Assembly (NCBI RefSeq): GCF_007995065.1
Contig: NZ_VOQR01000001.1
Coordinates: forward strand, 1,243,001-1,307,000
Direction of reading: 5' to 3'
Origin: Sphingomonas ginsenosidivorax
GTDB taxonomy: Bacteria; Pseudomonadota; Alphaproteobacteria; Sphingomonadales; Sphingomonadaceae
DNA: 64,000 nucleotides
A model generated the notes under the pieces. The model made no database searches and was not told the DNA's origin. It saw nothing but the letters and a program-made list of their open reading frames with translations. The translations under genes and the position numbers were made by a program. Shown here piece after piece: positions 52,489-64,000 of this stretch (the stretch's first letter is position 1; each line of letters opens with the position of its first letter).

Positions 52489-52516
52489 TTGACAAGTTCA
52501 GGGTGCCGGCTACATC
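52489..52516 (+). promoter_or_regulatory. candidate promoter of pckA
   Basis: A perfect -35 TTGACA at 52489-52494 is followed after 16 bases by TACATC at 52511-52516, a weak -10 (three of six). It lies 54 bases upstream of ATG 52570 in the chvI-pckA divergent interval. Confidence 0.4.
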
Positions 52517-52569
52517 CGATGTCAACGATGCATTCAAAAGAATTGCACGAATTTTTGGAGATGATGACC

Positions 52570-54189
<1,620 letters not shown>

Positions 54190-54213
54190 CAGAACAGATC
54201 CGACACCTCTCCC

Positions 54214-54313
54214 CCCCTCCCTGCAAGGGAGGGGCCGGGGGTGGGCGGAGGCTGGGGACGGACCGTCGTCTGTCTGCTCGACCCACCCCCAACCCCTCCC
54301 TTTCAGGGAGGGG
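54214..54313. repeat. family B palindromic element between pckA and nfeD
   Basis: Hairpins CCCCTCCCT-GCA-AGGGAGGGG and CCCCTCCCTTTCAGGGAGGGG bound a 100-bp unit whose halves also pair (GGGGGTGGG with CCCACCCCC). It resembles the element inside valS. It sits in the convergent interval, 24 bases after the pckA stop, and may serve as terminator for both genes. Confidence 0.8.
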
Positions 54314-54319
54314 AGCAGT

Positions 54320-54763
54320 TCAGGCCTCCAGCGGCTCGACCACTACCGTCCCGCCCTCGACCGCGACAACCCGCATGCGCGTCCCCACTGCCGCATCCGC
54401 GCCCCGCGCAGGCCATCCGCCGTCGCCGACCACCACGCGGCCGTGGCCGGCGATGATCGCGGTCTCGACCGTTACGATCTCGCCGACCAGCCGCGCGGCG
54501 CGGTCGTTGAGCATCGGGTCGCCGCCCTCGACCGGATAGTCGACATACCAGCGCTTCCCGATCAGCACCGTCACCACGCTCCATGCCGCGAACGACCCGA
54601 GCTGCGCCGTCACCGGCAAGTCGGGCAGTGCGAACACGGCGAAACCCGTCGCCGCCGCGGCGATCGCTAGGAACACCAGGAACACGCCCGGCACCGCGAG
54701 CTCGGCAATGCCGAGCAGCAGCGCCGCGATCAGCCACGCGCTCGATGCGCCGATCGCGCCCAT
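54320..54763 (-). CDS. NfeD-like membrane protein
   Basis: 147 residues: two or three membrane helices (about 9-62), then a C-terminal OB-fold (MLNDRAARLVGEIVTVETAI, then MRVVAVEGGTVVVEPL). This is the short NfeD type without the ClpP-like protease part. NfeD proteins act with stomatin-like SPFH partners, encoded here immediately upstream with one base between stop and start. Together they probably organise membrane microdomains. Confidence 0.88.
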   Translation of the reverse strand: MGAIGASSAWLIAALLLGIAELAVPGVFLVFLAIAAAATGFAVFALPDLPVTAQLGSFAAWSVVTVLIGKRWYVDYPVEGGDPMLNDRAARLVGEIVTVETAIIAGHGRVVVGDGGWPARGADAAVGTRMRVVAVEGGTVVVEPLEA

Positions 54764-54764
54764 C

Positions 54765-57325
<2,561 letters not shown>

Positions 57326-57338
57326 ACTGTCACCTCCG

Positions 57339-57421
57339 CCGTTCTCCCGCGAAAGCGGGAGCCCAGGGTCAAGCAGCGCTGCGTCCGGTTACCCTGGGCT
57401 CCCGCTTTCGCGGGAGAACGG
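57339..57421. repeat. palindromic element with perfect 31-bp arms (family C)
   Basis: The left arm starts CCGTTCTCCCGCGAAAGCGG and the right arm is its exact complement over 31 bases; the loop is 21 bases. It lies 13 bases after the guaB stop, so may end that transcript. Only one copy is seen in this window. Confidence 0.85.
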
Positions 57422-57449
57422 TCCGGCGGGAAGGTCGCGCGAGAAAATT

Positions 57450-57480
57450 CCCCTCCCGCGCGCGCGAGCGGGTAGGGGGG
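57450..57480. repeat. probable half of a family B element
   Basis: CCCCTCCCGC at 57450-57459 and CGAGCGGGTAGGGGGG at the other end resemble the first hairpin of the valS element with changes. The GGGGGG run forms the ribosome site of the rsmB gene six bases later. A remnant is the simplest reading, but independent origin is possible. Confidence 0.4.
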
Positions 57481-57485
57481 ACCAC

Positions 57486-58670
57486 ATGACGCCCCCCGCC
57501 AGAACCCAAGCCGCGATCGAACTCCTCGACCAGATCCTCGCCGCCGCCCGCGAAGGCGGCGCCGCCGCCGATACGCTGATCGCGCGCTATTTCGCCACTC
57601 GCCGCTATGCCGGCTCCAAGGATCGCCGCGCGGTCCGCGAGCTGGTCTACTCAGCGATCCGCGCCGCAGGCGACCGCCCCGAGACCGGCCGTTCGGCGAT
57701 GCTCCTCGTCGCCGATGCCGATCCCGAGGTTGCCGCGACGTTCGACGGCTCCACCCACGCCCCCGCCGCGATCGCCAAGGACGAGCCGCGCGCGCGCCCA
57801 GGTGTCGCACCGCAATGGCTGAGCAAGGCCTTGCGCGCCTCCGGCCTGGACGGCGCCGCGCTGACCGCGCTCGCCGGCCGTGCGACGCTCGACCTGCGGG
57901 TGAACACCGTCGCGACGACGCGCGAGGCCGTGCTCGCGGCATTGCCGGACGCCGAACCCACGCCGCACGCCCCCGACGGGATCCGCCTGCCGACCGGCAC
58001 CAACGTCGAATCACTGCCGCTCTTCAACGAAGGCGCCATCGAGGTTCAGGACGAGGGCAGCCAGATCGTCGGCCTCGCGATGCAGGCCAAGTTCGGCGAG
58101 CGTATCGTCGACCTGTGCGCCGGCGCCGGCGGCAAGACGCTCGCACTCGCCGCGACGATGCAGAACAAGGGCACGATCCTCGCTTGCGACACCGATCGCA
58201 TGCGTCTGTCGCGCCTCGCGCCCCGCGCGACCCGCGCCGGCGCCACGATCGTCGAGACGACGCTGCTCAACCCGACGCGCGAACGTGAGGCGCTCGCCGA
58301 CTGGCAGGAACGCGCCGACGGCGTCCTGGTCGATGCGCCCTGTTCGGGCACCGGCACCTGGCGGCGCAACCCCGAGGCACGCTGGCGGCTGACCCCGGAA
58401 CGCGTCTCCCGCCTGCAGTCGACGCAGCAGCATGTGCTCGGCGTCGCGGCGTCGCTGGTTCGTCCGGGCGGCGCGCTCGTCTACATCGTCTGCTCGCTGC
58501 TCGATGCAGAGGGGACCGACCAGGTCAGCTGGTTCCTCGGCGCGCACCCCGGCTGGAAGGTCGAAGCGCTCGACCTGCCCGCGGGCGCGAAGCATGGCCA
58601 GGGCATCCGCCTCGAACCCGGCCGCGACGGCACCGACGGATTTTTTGTCGCGCGGCTGATTGCCCCGTGA
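57486..58670 (+). CDS. rsmB: 16S rRNA m5C methyltransferase RsmB-like
   Basis: 394 residues. N-terminal NusB-like RNA-binding domain (about 8-130) and a C-terminal SAM-dependent methyltransferase (about 180-390). SAM motif [19 protein letters not shown], the m5C catalytic motif [16 protein letters not shown] and the second cysteine in VCSLLDAEG are all present. It methylates cytosine 967 of 16S rRNA in E. coli numbering; relatives can act on other sites. GGGGGGACCAC precedes ATG 57486. Confidence 0.9.
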   Translation: MTPPARTQAAIELLDQILAAAREGGAAADTLIARYFATRRYAGSKDRRAVRELVYSAIRAAGDRPETGRSAMLLVADADPEVAATFDGSTHAPAAIAKDEPRARPGVAPQWLSKALRASGLDGAALTALAGRATLDLRVNTVATTREAVLAALPDAEPTPHAPDGIRLPTGTNVESLPLFNEGAIEVQDEGSQIVGLAMQAKFGERIVDLCAGAGGKTLALAATMQNKGTILACDTDRMRLSRLAPRATRAGATIVETTLLNPTREREALADWQERADGVLVDAPCSGTGTWRRNPEARWRLTPERVSRLQSTQQHVLGVAASLVRPGGALVYIVCSLLDAEGTDQVSWFLGAHPGWKVEALDLPAGAKHGQGIRLEPGRDGTDGFFVARLIAP

Positions 58671-58702
58671 TAGCGCGGGGCGTGCCCCGTCTGGAGACCA
58701 TC

Positions 58703-59200
58703 ATGCGCTTTTCGTCCGTCGGTATCGCTGCCGCCCTGACCCTGGTGTGCGTATCGACGTCGCTCAGCGGCCAGCGCCCCGACAGCCAGATCGACGCGCG
58801 CTCGCTGCAGTTGCTGGCGCAGGGCCGGACGCTCGTCGCGGCCGGCAACCTCGACGGCGCCACCGACGTGCTCGAGACCGCGGCGGCGGTCGATCCGCGC
58901 AACCGCGGTGCGTTCGTGTTGATGGCGCAGATCGCCAGCACGCGCGGCCTGCCCGGCAAGGCGATCCGGTTGTACCGCGAGGCATTGCTGCTTGAACCCA
59001 ACGACCTCCGCGCGCTGCGCGGGCAGGGCGAGGCGCTGGTCGCCAAGGGCGCGGTGATCAAGGCGCGCGAGAATCTCGCCAAGATCAAGACGCTCTGCAA
59101 GACGCAGTGCGCGGACGCGACCCAGCTTTCCGCGGTGATCGCCAAGGGCCCGCCGATCACGACCGCGCAGGTGGTGAAGCCGGCCGCAACGCCGGAATGA
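58703..59200 (+). CDS. exported TPR-repeat protein
   Basis: 165 residues with a signal peptide ([20 protein letters not shown], cleavage near SGQ) and two or three TPR units ([38 protein letters not shown]). It is probably periplasmic and mediates protein contacts. GGAG lies seven bases before ATG 58703, which decides the start over the GTG at 58667 that overlaps the rsmB stop. The last about 10 codons lie in a unit that is repeated 151 bp downstream. Confidence 0.75.
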   Translation: MRFSSVGIAAALTLVCVSTSLSGQRPDSQIDARSLQLLAQGRTLVAAGNLDGATDVLETAAAVDPRNRGAFVLMAQIASTRGLPGKAIRLYREALLLEPNDLRALRGQGEALVAKGAVIKARENLAKIKTLCKTQCADATQLSAVIAKGPPITTAQVVKPAATPE

Positions 59201-59290
59201 CGTCATGCTGAACTCGGTTCAGCATCCACTTCGCTACGAGCGTCAGCGCTTGTGGAGAGGTGGACCCTGAAACGCGTTCAGGGTGACGGG
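59201..59290. repeat. tandem palindromic repeat, copy 1 (family F)
   Basis: CGTCATGCTGAACTCGGTTC opens the unit, followed by the hairpin GCTGAAC...GTTCAGC, and it ends with CGCGTTCAGGGTGACGG. It is the first of two units 152 bp apart, about 90 per cent alike by eye. Confidence 0.85.
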
Positions 59291-59352
59291 GGTTTGAGTG
59301 AGCTGGTCGCGCCAAACCGACGTGGTGAAGTTGGCCGCAACCCGCAAAGATC

Positions 59353-59440
59353 GTCATGCTGAACTTGGTTCAGCATCCACTTCGTTACGAGCGTCAGCGC
59401 TTGTGGAGAGGTGGACCCTGAAACAAGTTCAGGGTGACGG
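59353..59440. repeat. tandem palindromic repeat, copy 2 (family F), overlaps rsmA end
   Basis: CGTCATGCTGAACTTGGTTC to CAAGTTCAGGGTGACGG. The unit spans the rsmA stop (59429-59431): its right end, read on the minus strand, encodes the last residues (PSP) and the TGA of RsmA. The flanking sequence GTGGTGAAG..GGCCGCAAC is also repeated, so a whole 151-bp segment was duplicated. Confidence 0.85.
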
Positions 59441-60265
59441 GGGTTTGGGGGCGCCCACGACCCGCGCCAGGTTCACGAAATCCTCGACCGACAGCGTCTC
59501 CGCGCGCCGAGTCGTATCCACCCCGATCGCCTCGAGCCCCTCGAGCGCCCCCGCCACGCCCTTGACGCTCTGTCGCAGCATCTTCCGCCGCTGCCCGAAC
59601 GCCGCCCCCGTCAGCCGCTCCAGCACGGAGAAATCGACGCCGTCGGGTGCGGGCAGGGGGGTGATGTGGACCACCGCCGACATCACCTTGGGCGGCGGCG
59701 TGAAGGCCGAGCGGTGAACCGGCATCGCGATCCGCGCCGCACTGCGCCACTGCGCCAGCACCGCCAGCCGGCCGTAATGATCGTCGTTGGTCCTGGCGAC
59801 GATCCGCTCGGCGACTTCCTTCTGGAACATCAGCGTGCACGACTGCCACCACGGCTCCCAAGCGCCCGACAGCCAGCCGACCAGCAGCGCGGTGCCGACA
59901 TTGTAGGGGAGGTTCGACACGATGTGCGGACGTCCCGTGAACAGCGACGGCGCGTCGACCGCGAGCGCATCGCCCTCGATCACGGTCAGCTGCCCGGGAT
60001 AGGCCTCGCTCAGCTCGGCGAGCGCGGGGATGCAGCGCCGGTCGCGCTCGATCGCGGTCACGCGCGCCCCCGCGGCGAGCAGCGCGCGGGTCAGGCCGCC
60101 GGGGCCGGGCCCGACCTCGAGGACTTCCTCGCCACGGAGGTTGCCAGGTACCGCGGCGATGCGCGCGAGCAGCTGGCCGTCGAACAGGAAATTCTGTCCC
60201 AGTGCCTTGCTCGCGTTCAATCCATAGCGCGCGATCACCTCGCGCAGCGGGGGCAGGCTGGTCAC
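59429..60265 (-). CDS. rsmA: 16S rRNA dimethyladenosine transferase
   Basis: 278 residues. RsmA (KsgA) dimethylates two adjacent adenines in helix 45 of 16S rRNA. Motifs: [34 protein letters not shown] (SAM motif I), VIEGDAL, and the catalytic NLPYNVG (N-x-P-Y). C-terminal helical domain ends VGAPKPPSP. The GTG at 60265 overlaps the pdxA stop (GTGA). The C-terminal end is formed by the palindromic repeat. Last gene of lptD-surA-pdxA-rsmA. Confidence 0.95.
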   Translation of the reverse strand: MTSLPPLREVIARYGLNASKALGQNFLFDGQLLARIAAVPGNLRGEEVLEVGPGPGGLTRALLAAGARVTAIERDRRCIPALAELSEAYPGQLTVIEGDALAVDAPSLFTGRPHIVSNLPYNVGTALLVGWLSGAWEPWWQSCTLMFQKEVAERIVARTNDDHYGRLAVLAQWRSAARIAMPVHRSAFTPPPKVMSAVVHITPLPAPDGVDFSVLERLTGAAFGQRRKMLRQSVKGVAGALEGLEAIGVDTTRRAETLSVEDFVNLARVVGAPKPPSP

Positions 60266-61293
60266 GACCGGATCGTCGCGCGCCGGTCCGCCGCCGCACC
60301 CGCCATCACGATCGCCGCGATCATCGCGCCGGGCTCGGCCATGTCCTTGCCCGCGATCCCGAACGCGGTGCCGTGGTCGGGCGAGGTCCGCACGATCGGC
60401 AGGCCCAGCGTAATGTTGACGCCCTCGTCGAAATGCAGGGTCTTGATCGGCACCAGGGCCTGGTCGTGATAGCAGCACAGGCACGCATCATAGGTCGCGC
60501 GCGCTCGCGGATGGAACAGCGTGTCGGCGGCGAACGGCCCTGCCGCGTCGATCCCCTCGGCCTGCAGGATCGCGATGGCGGGTTCGAGGATATCGATCTC
60601 CTCGCGGCCGATCGCGCCCTGCTCGCCGGCATGCGGATTGAGGCCTGCGAACACGATCCGCGGGGCTTCGATCCCAAAATTCTTGGTCAGGCCCCGTGCG
60701 GTCGCGCGGCCCTTCGCGACGATCAGCTCGACCGACAACAGCGACGAGACCTGCGCCAGCGGCACGTGCGTGGTGATCGGCACGACGCGCAGGGTCGGCC
60801 CTGCGAGCATCATCACCGCGTTCTCGCCCGCGATCCCGTAGCGTTCGGCGACGAACTCGGTCTGCCCGGGATGGCTGAAGCCGATCGCGTAGAGCTGCGC
60901 CTTCGACACCGGACCCGTGACCAGCGCCCGCGCCGCGCCGGTGCGAACGAGGCCAACCGCAAGCTCCAGCGAATGCAGGGCACAGCGGGCGCCCTCGACA
61001 TCCGGGACGCCGGGCACGATCTCGCCGGCGTCCTCGACCGTCATCACCGGCAGTGCGTCGGCGAACGCCGCATGCGTCTCGGCCAGGTCGCCGATCCGCG
61101 CGATCGGCCCCGACCACACGCGCGCGATCGCCCGCGCGTCGCCGACCGCCACGAAGGGCGGCAGCGCATGCGTTTCACGTGCGGCCCAGGCCTTGGCGAT
61201 GATCTCCGGCCCGATCCCGGCGGGATCACCCATCGAGACCGCGATCGGCGCCGCGGTGCCGGGGCGACGATTAGCGATATTCGACGACCGCAT
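60262..61293 (-). CDS. pdxA: 4-hydroxythreonine-4-phosphate dehydrogenase
   Basis: 343 residues (E. coli 329). Step in pyridoxal phosphate synthesis: oxidation of 4-phosphohydroxy-threonine. Signatures [58 protein letters not shown] and [13 protein letters not shown], with the metal-binding histidines. The ATG at 61293 overlaps the surA end by 23 bp. It sits between surA and rsmA, as in E. coli. Confidence 0.94.
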   Translation of the reverse strand: MRSSNIANRRPGTAAPIAVSMGDPAGIGPEIIAKAWAARETHALPPFVAVGDARAIARVWSGPIARIGDLAETHAAFADALPVMTVEDAGEIVPGVPDVEGARCALHSLELAVGLVRTGAARALVTGPVSKAQLYAIGFSHPGQTEFVAERYGIAGENAVMMLAGPTLRVVPITTHVPLAQVSSLLSVELIVAKGRATARGLTKNFGIEAPRIVFAGLNPHAGEQGAIGREEIDILEPAIAILQAEGIDAAGPFAADTLFHPRARATYDACLCCYHDQALVPIKTLHFDEGVNITLGLPIVRTSPDHGTAFGIAGKDMAEPGAMIAAIVMAGAAADRRATIRS

Positions 61294-62644
61294 CGCGCCG
61301 CAGATCGCGCAGCTTCTGCTGGGCGCGCAAATTGACGCGCTGCTGCTCGAGCTGGCCCTGGATCTGGTCCGAGCTCGGCAGCGACCCCGCGGCGGCATCG
61401 TCGCGACCGCAGAGCACCAGCGCGCGCACCCCCTGTTCGGCCGAGCCGAACGGCGGAGTCGATTCGCCGACCTGCAGCCGCAGCATGATTTCCTGCAGCT
61501 GCGGCGGCAGGTCGCGGACGCGCACGGTGTCGTTGTCGACCACGTCGGCGCCGATGCTCGCCGCGACCTTCTCGACCGTACCGCAACCGCGCAGCGCCTT
61601 GGTCGCCTCGCCGAACGCGGTCGCGCGGGCGGTCGCCTGCGCCGCGTTGGTGTTGGGCGGGAAGCGCAGCGTCAGCTGCTTGAGGCTGAGGCGGGCGTCA
61701 CGCGGATCGGCGGTGAGCACCTGACGCTTGTCGGTCAGGTAGATGATCGAATAGCCGCCCGCGACCTCGATGGGGCCCGCGACCTGGCCGACCTGCATGC
61801 TGTTCACCGCCTGCGCGAGTTCGGGCGGCAGCGTGGAGGCACGGACCCAGCCGAGATCGCCACCGACACCCTTGGTCGAGGCGTCCGAATATTGCCGCGC
61901 GAACCCTTCGAACGGCTGCTGGCCCTTCTGGATCTCGCCGAGCAGCGCACGGGCGTTGGAAAACACCTGCTGGCCGTTTGCCGCATCGCTGCGCAGGAAG
62001 ATCTCGTGTAGGTTGAACTCGTCGGTGCCCTTGGCCGCCTGCAGGCGATCGAGGATGCCCTTGACCTCCTCGTCGCCGACGTTGACGAACGGCTCGACGC
62101 GCTTGCGCAGATAGCGCTGCCAGGCGAGCTCGCCCTCGATCTGGCGCTTGAGCGAGCGCTCCGAGGAGCCCTCCTCACGCAGGAAGGCGCGCATCGCGGT
62201 GGGGGTACGATTGAACTTCTTCGACACCGCGTCGAAGCTCTGCGTGATCTCGGCGGGCGTGATCACGACCTCGGCGGTCTTCGCCTCCTGGATCTGCAGC
62301 GTCTCGTCGATCAGCTGGCGCAGCACCTGCAGCTTGACGCGGTCGCGGTCCTCGGGGCTAAGCTTGGCGTTGTTCGCCACCGCCACCAGCGCCACGCGCT
62401 GGTCGACGTCGGTGCCGGTGATGACGCTGTCGTTGACGATCGCGGTCGGCTTGCGGACGTTGGGGTCGAGCTTGCCGAAGATCTGCAGGTTCGCGGGGAT
62501 GTCGAGCCCGGTATTGTCGGGCACGCTCTGGTCCGGAACCGTCTGCGCGATCGCGGTCGTGGCCAGCGCCGCCAGCACGGCCGCGCCGACCAGCTTGCCA
62601 GCCCGCGTCTTGACCCGCGTCTTCAATCCAACGTCATGCTTCAA
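61271..62644 (-). CDS. surA: periplasmic peptidyl-prolyl isomerase/chaperone SurA
   Basis: 457 residues. Signal peptide about 1-33 (TRAGKLVGAAVLAALATTAI, AQ cleavage), N-terminal SurA-type helical domain (PTAIVNDSVITGTDVDQRVA, LRQLIDETLQIQEA), one clear parvulin domain (DEFNLHEIFLRSD, GGDLGWVRASTLPPELAQAV, GYSIIYLTDKR) and a C-terminal helix. It assists outer-membrane protein folding including LptD. The start is TTG 62644 (weak site) with another TTG six codons on; the exact start is uncertain. Confidence 0.92.
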   Translation of the reverse strand: MKHDVGLKTRVKTRAGKLVGAAVLAALATTAIAQTVPDQSVPDNTGLDIPANLQIFGKLDPNVRKPTAIVNDSVITGTDVDQRVALVAVANNAKLSPEDRDRVKLQVLRQLIDETLQIQEAKTAEVVITPAEITQSFDAVSKKFNRTPTAMRAFLREEGSSERSLKRQIEGELAWQRYLRKRVEPFVNVGDEEVKGILDRLQAAKGTDEFNLHEIFLRSDAANGQQVFSNARALLGEIQKGQQPFEGFARQYSDASTKGVGGDLGWVRASTLPPELAQAVNSMQVGQVAGPIEVAGGYSIIYLTDKRQVLTADPRDARLSLKQLTLRFPPNTNAAQATARATAFGEATKALRGCGTVEKVAASIGADVVDNDTVRVRDLPPQLQEIMLRLQVGESTPPFGSAEQGVRALVLCGRDDAAAGSLPSSDQIQGQLEQQRVNLRAQQKLRDLRRDAVVEYR

Positions 62645-62706
62645 GGTTTCGAAATCCCATCATCGCGTATGTGGCGCGGCTTGCCCCAGTATAGCTGAAC
62701 GCGGGC

Positions 62707-64000
62707 TTAGCGGCCGAGATTGGTCAAGGCCAGCGACAACAGGAAGCTGTTACCCTTCCGCGCGTCGCCGGTGTCGTTGTAATACCGCCGCCACGTCGCG
62801 CCGAGCCGGATGCAGTCGTCCTCATACTGGACGCCGAGGCGGTGCCGGATCGGATCGAACCCGCTGGAAAGCGACGCCGGATCCTCGGCCTTGTTGGTCA
62901 GGTCGACCACCGCCGATCCGAACGCGGACCAGAACCGCGCGAACTGGACCCGGCCGCCGACGCGCAGCTCCTCGCGGTCCTGCAGATCCTCGATCGCGGG
63001 GAAGATGTCGCGATTGAGGCGGAGATAGCCGACCAGGACATAGCTCGCGCGCGACCCGATCGTCGCGTCGAGTTCGTTGCGGCGCACCGCGAAACTGTCC
63101 TTGTCGAGCCGGTAGCGGTGCGTCAGCGACACGAAGTCGCGGAACCGCAGTTCCGTGCGCCCGACGATGTCGGAGAAGCGGTCGCTGAGCCCGGTGCCAT
63201 CCGCGAACAGCGACGGCCGCGCGTCGAGGCGGTAGCTCTGGCCGACGGTGGCATCCAGCGTGATGCCGGGCAGGTCGACCGCCCATTCCGCGCCATAGGT
63301 CGCGCGCGACGAATCCTCGAACCGGTCGTAGCCGGCGAAGCGGTTGAGCGCGAACAGGTTGCTGGTGTCGAGGTCGACCGCGCGCGAATCCTCGTTCGGC
63401 AGCGACTGGTTGGCGAGCTTCGGCGAGGCGACGAGCTGGACGCGCGGGGTGAAGCGCTGCGTGCCGCTGAGGAAGCTGCCGATGAACGGCCATTTCACGT
63501 CGACCGCCAGCGCGCCGATTGCACGGCCGTGAAACCCCTCGAGCCCGCGATAGCTTTCGACCAACGTCGCGGCCGTATCGTTGGTGTTGTACGCGTCGGC
63601 GCGGGCGAGCGCGGTGAAGGTGACCTCCTGGCCCCATCGGGTCAGCTTGCGCAGGTCCCACTGCGCCGACGCGAACGCGCGCTGTGTATCCTGCCCGTCG
63701 GTCCGCGTCAGCGCCAGCGTGTTGAGTTGAAGCTGCAGCGTACCGCCGAGCAGCGGATCGGCGAAGCGCTTGCGGTAATCGAGCTCGGGCAGCGCGATCG
63801 GCTGCATCCCCTGCTGGTCGTTGACGCGCAGCGTCTGCACGACCCAGCCGGTCAGCGCGAAATAGCTGCTGTCGTCGATCCGCTCGAGGCTGGCGGTGCT
63901 CCGCAGCCGGTCGTCGCGCGAGATGTCGTAGCGGCGCAGGAAGGTGCGGTCGGTGGTGAGCCTGAGCGATCCGCTCGCGGTCCAGTTCGGCGACAGCTGA
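62707..64000 (-). CDS. lptD: LPS-assembly protein LptD, C-terminal part
   Basis: The gene continues beyond base 64000, so the N-terminal jelly roll and signal are not visible. About 430 residues of the barrel domain are present, rich in alternating strands: YRKRFADPLLGGTLQLQLNT, GWVVQTLRVNDQQG and a final strand FLLSLALTNLGR ending with TAA at 62709-62707. LptD inserts lipopolysaccharide into the outer membrane. surA begins 62 bases downstream of its stop, the usual neighbour. Confidence 0.92.
   Translation of the reverse strand, partial: QLSPNWTASGSLRLTTDRTFLRRYDISRDDRLRSTASLERIDDSSYFALTGWVVQTLRVNDQQGMQPIALPELDYRKRFADPLLGGTLQLQLNTLALTRTDGQDTQRAFASAQWDLRKLTRWGQEVTFTALARADAYNTNDTAATLVESYRGLEGFHGRAIGALAVDVKWPFIGSFLSGTQRFTPRVQLVASPKLANQSLPNEDSRAVDLDTSNLFALNRFAGYDRFEDSSRATYGAEWAVDLPGITLDATVGQSYRLDARPSLFADGTGLSDRFSDIVGRTELRFRDFVSLTHRYRLDKDSFAVRRNELDATIGSRASYVLVGYLRLNRDIFPAIEDLQDREELRVGGRVQFARFWSAFGSAVVDLTNKAEDPASLSSGFDPIRHRLGVQYEDDCIRLGATWRRYYNDTGDARKGNSFLLSLALTNLGR

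Overview
The window is high-GC, densely coding chromosomal DNA from an alphaproteobacterium, most likely a sphingomonad. This is inferred from gene content and order: tolC-popZ-valS, a chvI-chvG-hprK-rapZ-EIIA-HPr block divergent from pckA, lptD-surA-pdxA-rsmA, and GTG/TTG starts with four-base overlaps. There is no transposase, integrase, phage gene, CRISPR array or rRNA. The accessory content is metabolic and glycan-related, plus many short palindromic repeats.

Layout. 1-980: end of recJ and a tRNA-Glu. 1141-6464: a hexuronate locus (secreted GH2 glycosidase, mannonate dehydratase UxuA, divergent FadR-type regulator). 6485-22543: single genes for transport, secreted peptidase and esterase, repair and stress (DAACS symporter, DUF885, MsrA-like, Tag, GGDEF-PAS, VOC, deaminase, HtpG with a sigma-32-like promoter, Crp/Fnr, DUF2490, DUF429, YjbR). 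22540-25050: RarA and a PadR-DUF2218 unit with twin operators. 25050-32236: a glycosyltransferase island built around a sucrose-phosphate synthase/phosphatase fusion, with four other glycosyltransferases and a sulfotransferase-like protein. 32566-38306: pcm, tolC, popZ, valS. 38732-47905: MATE pump, lipid kinase, hemB, GNAT, membrane/spermidine-synthase fusion, SDR, YaaA and a TPR protein ending at a clear terminator. 48026-54189: PTS-Ntr-like phosphorelay, RapZ, HprK, the ChvG/ChvI two-component system and divergent pckA. 54320-64000: NfeD/stomatin pair, guaB, rsmB, a TPR protein, then rsmA, pdxA, surA and lptD (cut by the window end).

How parts work together. ChvI/ChvG, HprK, HPr and EIIA form a compact envelope/nutrient signalling unit next to the gluconeogenic pckA. 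LptD and SurA are outer-membrane biogenesis partners. The GH2 enzyme probably releases sugar acids that UxuA degrades under control of the GntR regulator. The island around 27 kb probably makes sucrose or a glycosylated sucrose-type product, and its central gene has a promoter resembling the alphaproteobacterial general-stress (EcfG) type.

The most unusual features are a palindromic element inserted in frame inside valS, an hprK that appears to start at CTG, a 151-bp tandem duplication whose repeat supplies the rsmA stop codon, three near-identical 125-bp inverted repeats, and the sucrose/glycosyltransferase island. All functional calls come from reading motifs by eye, without database searches.
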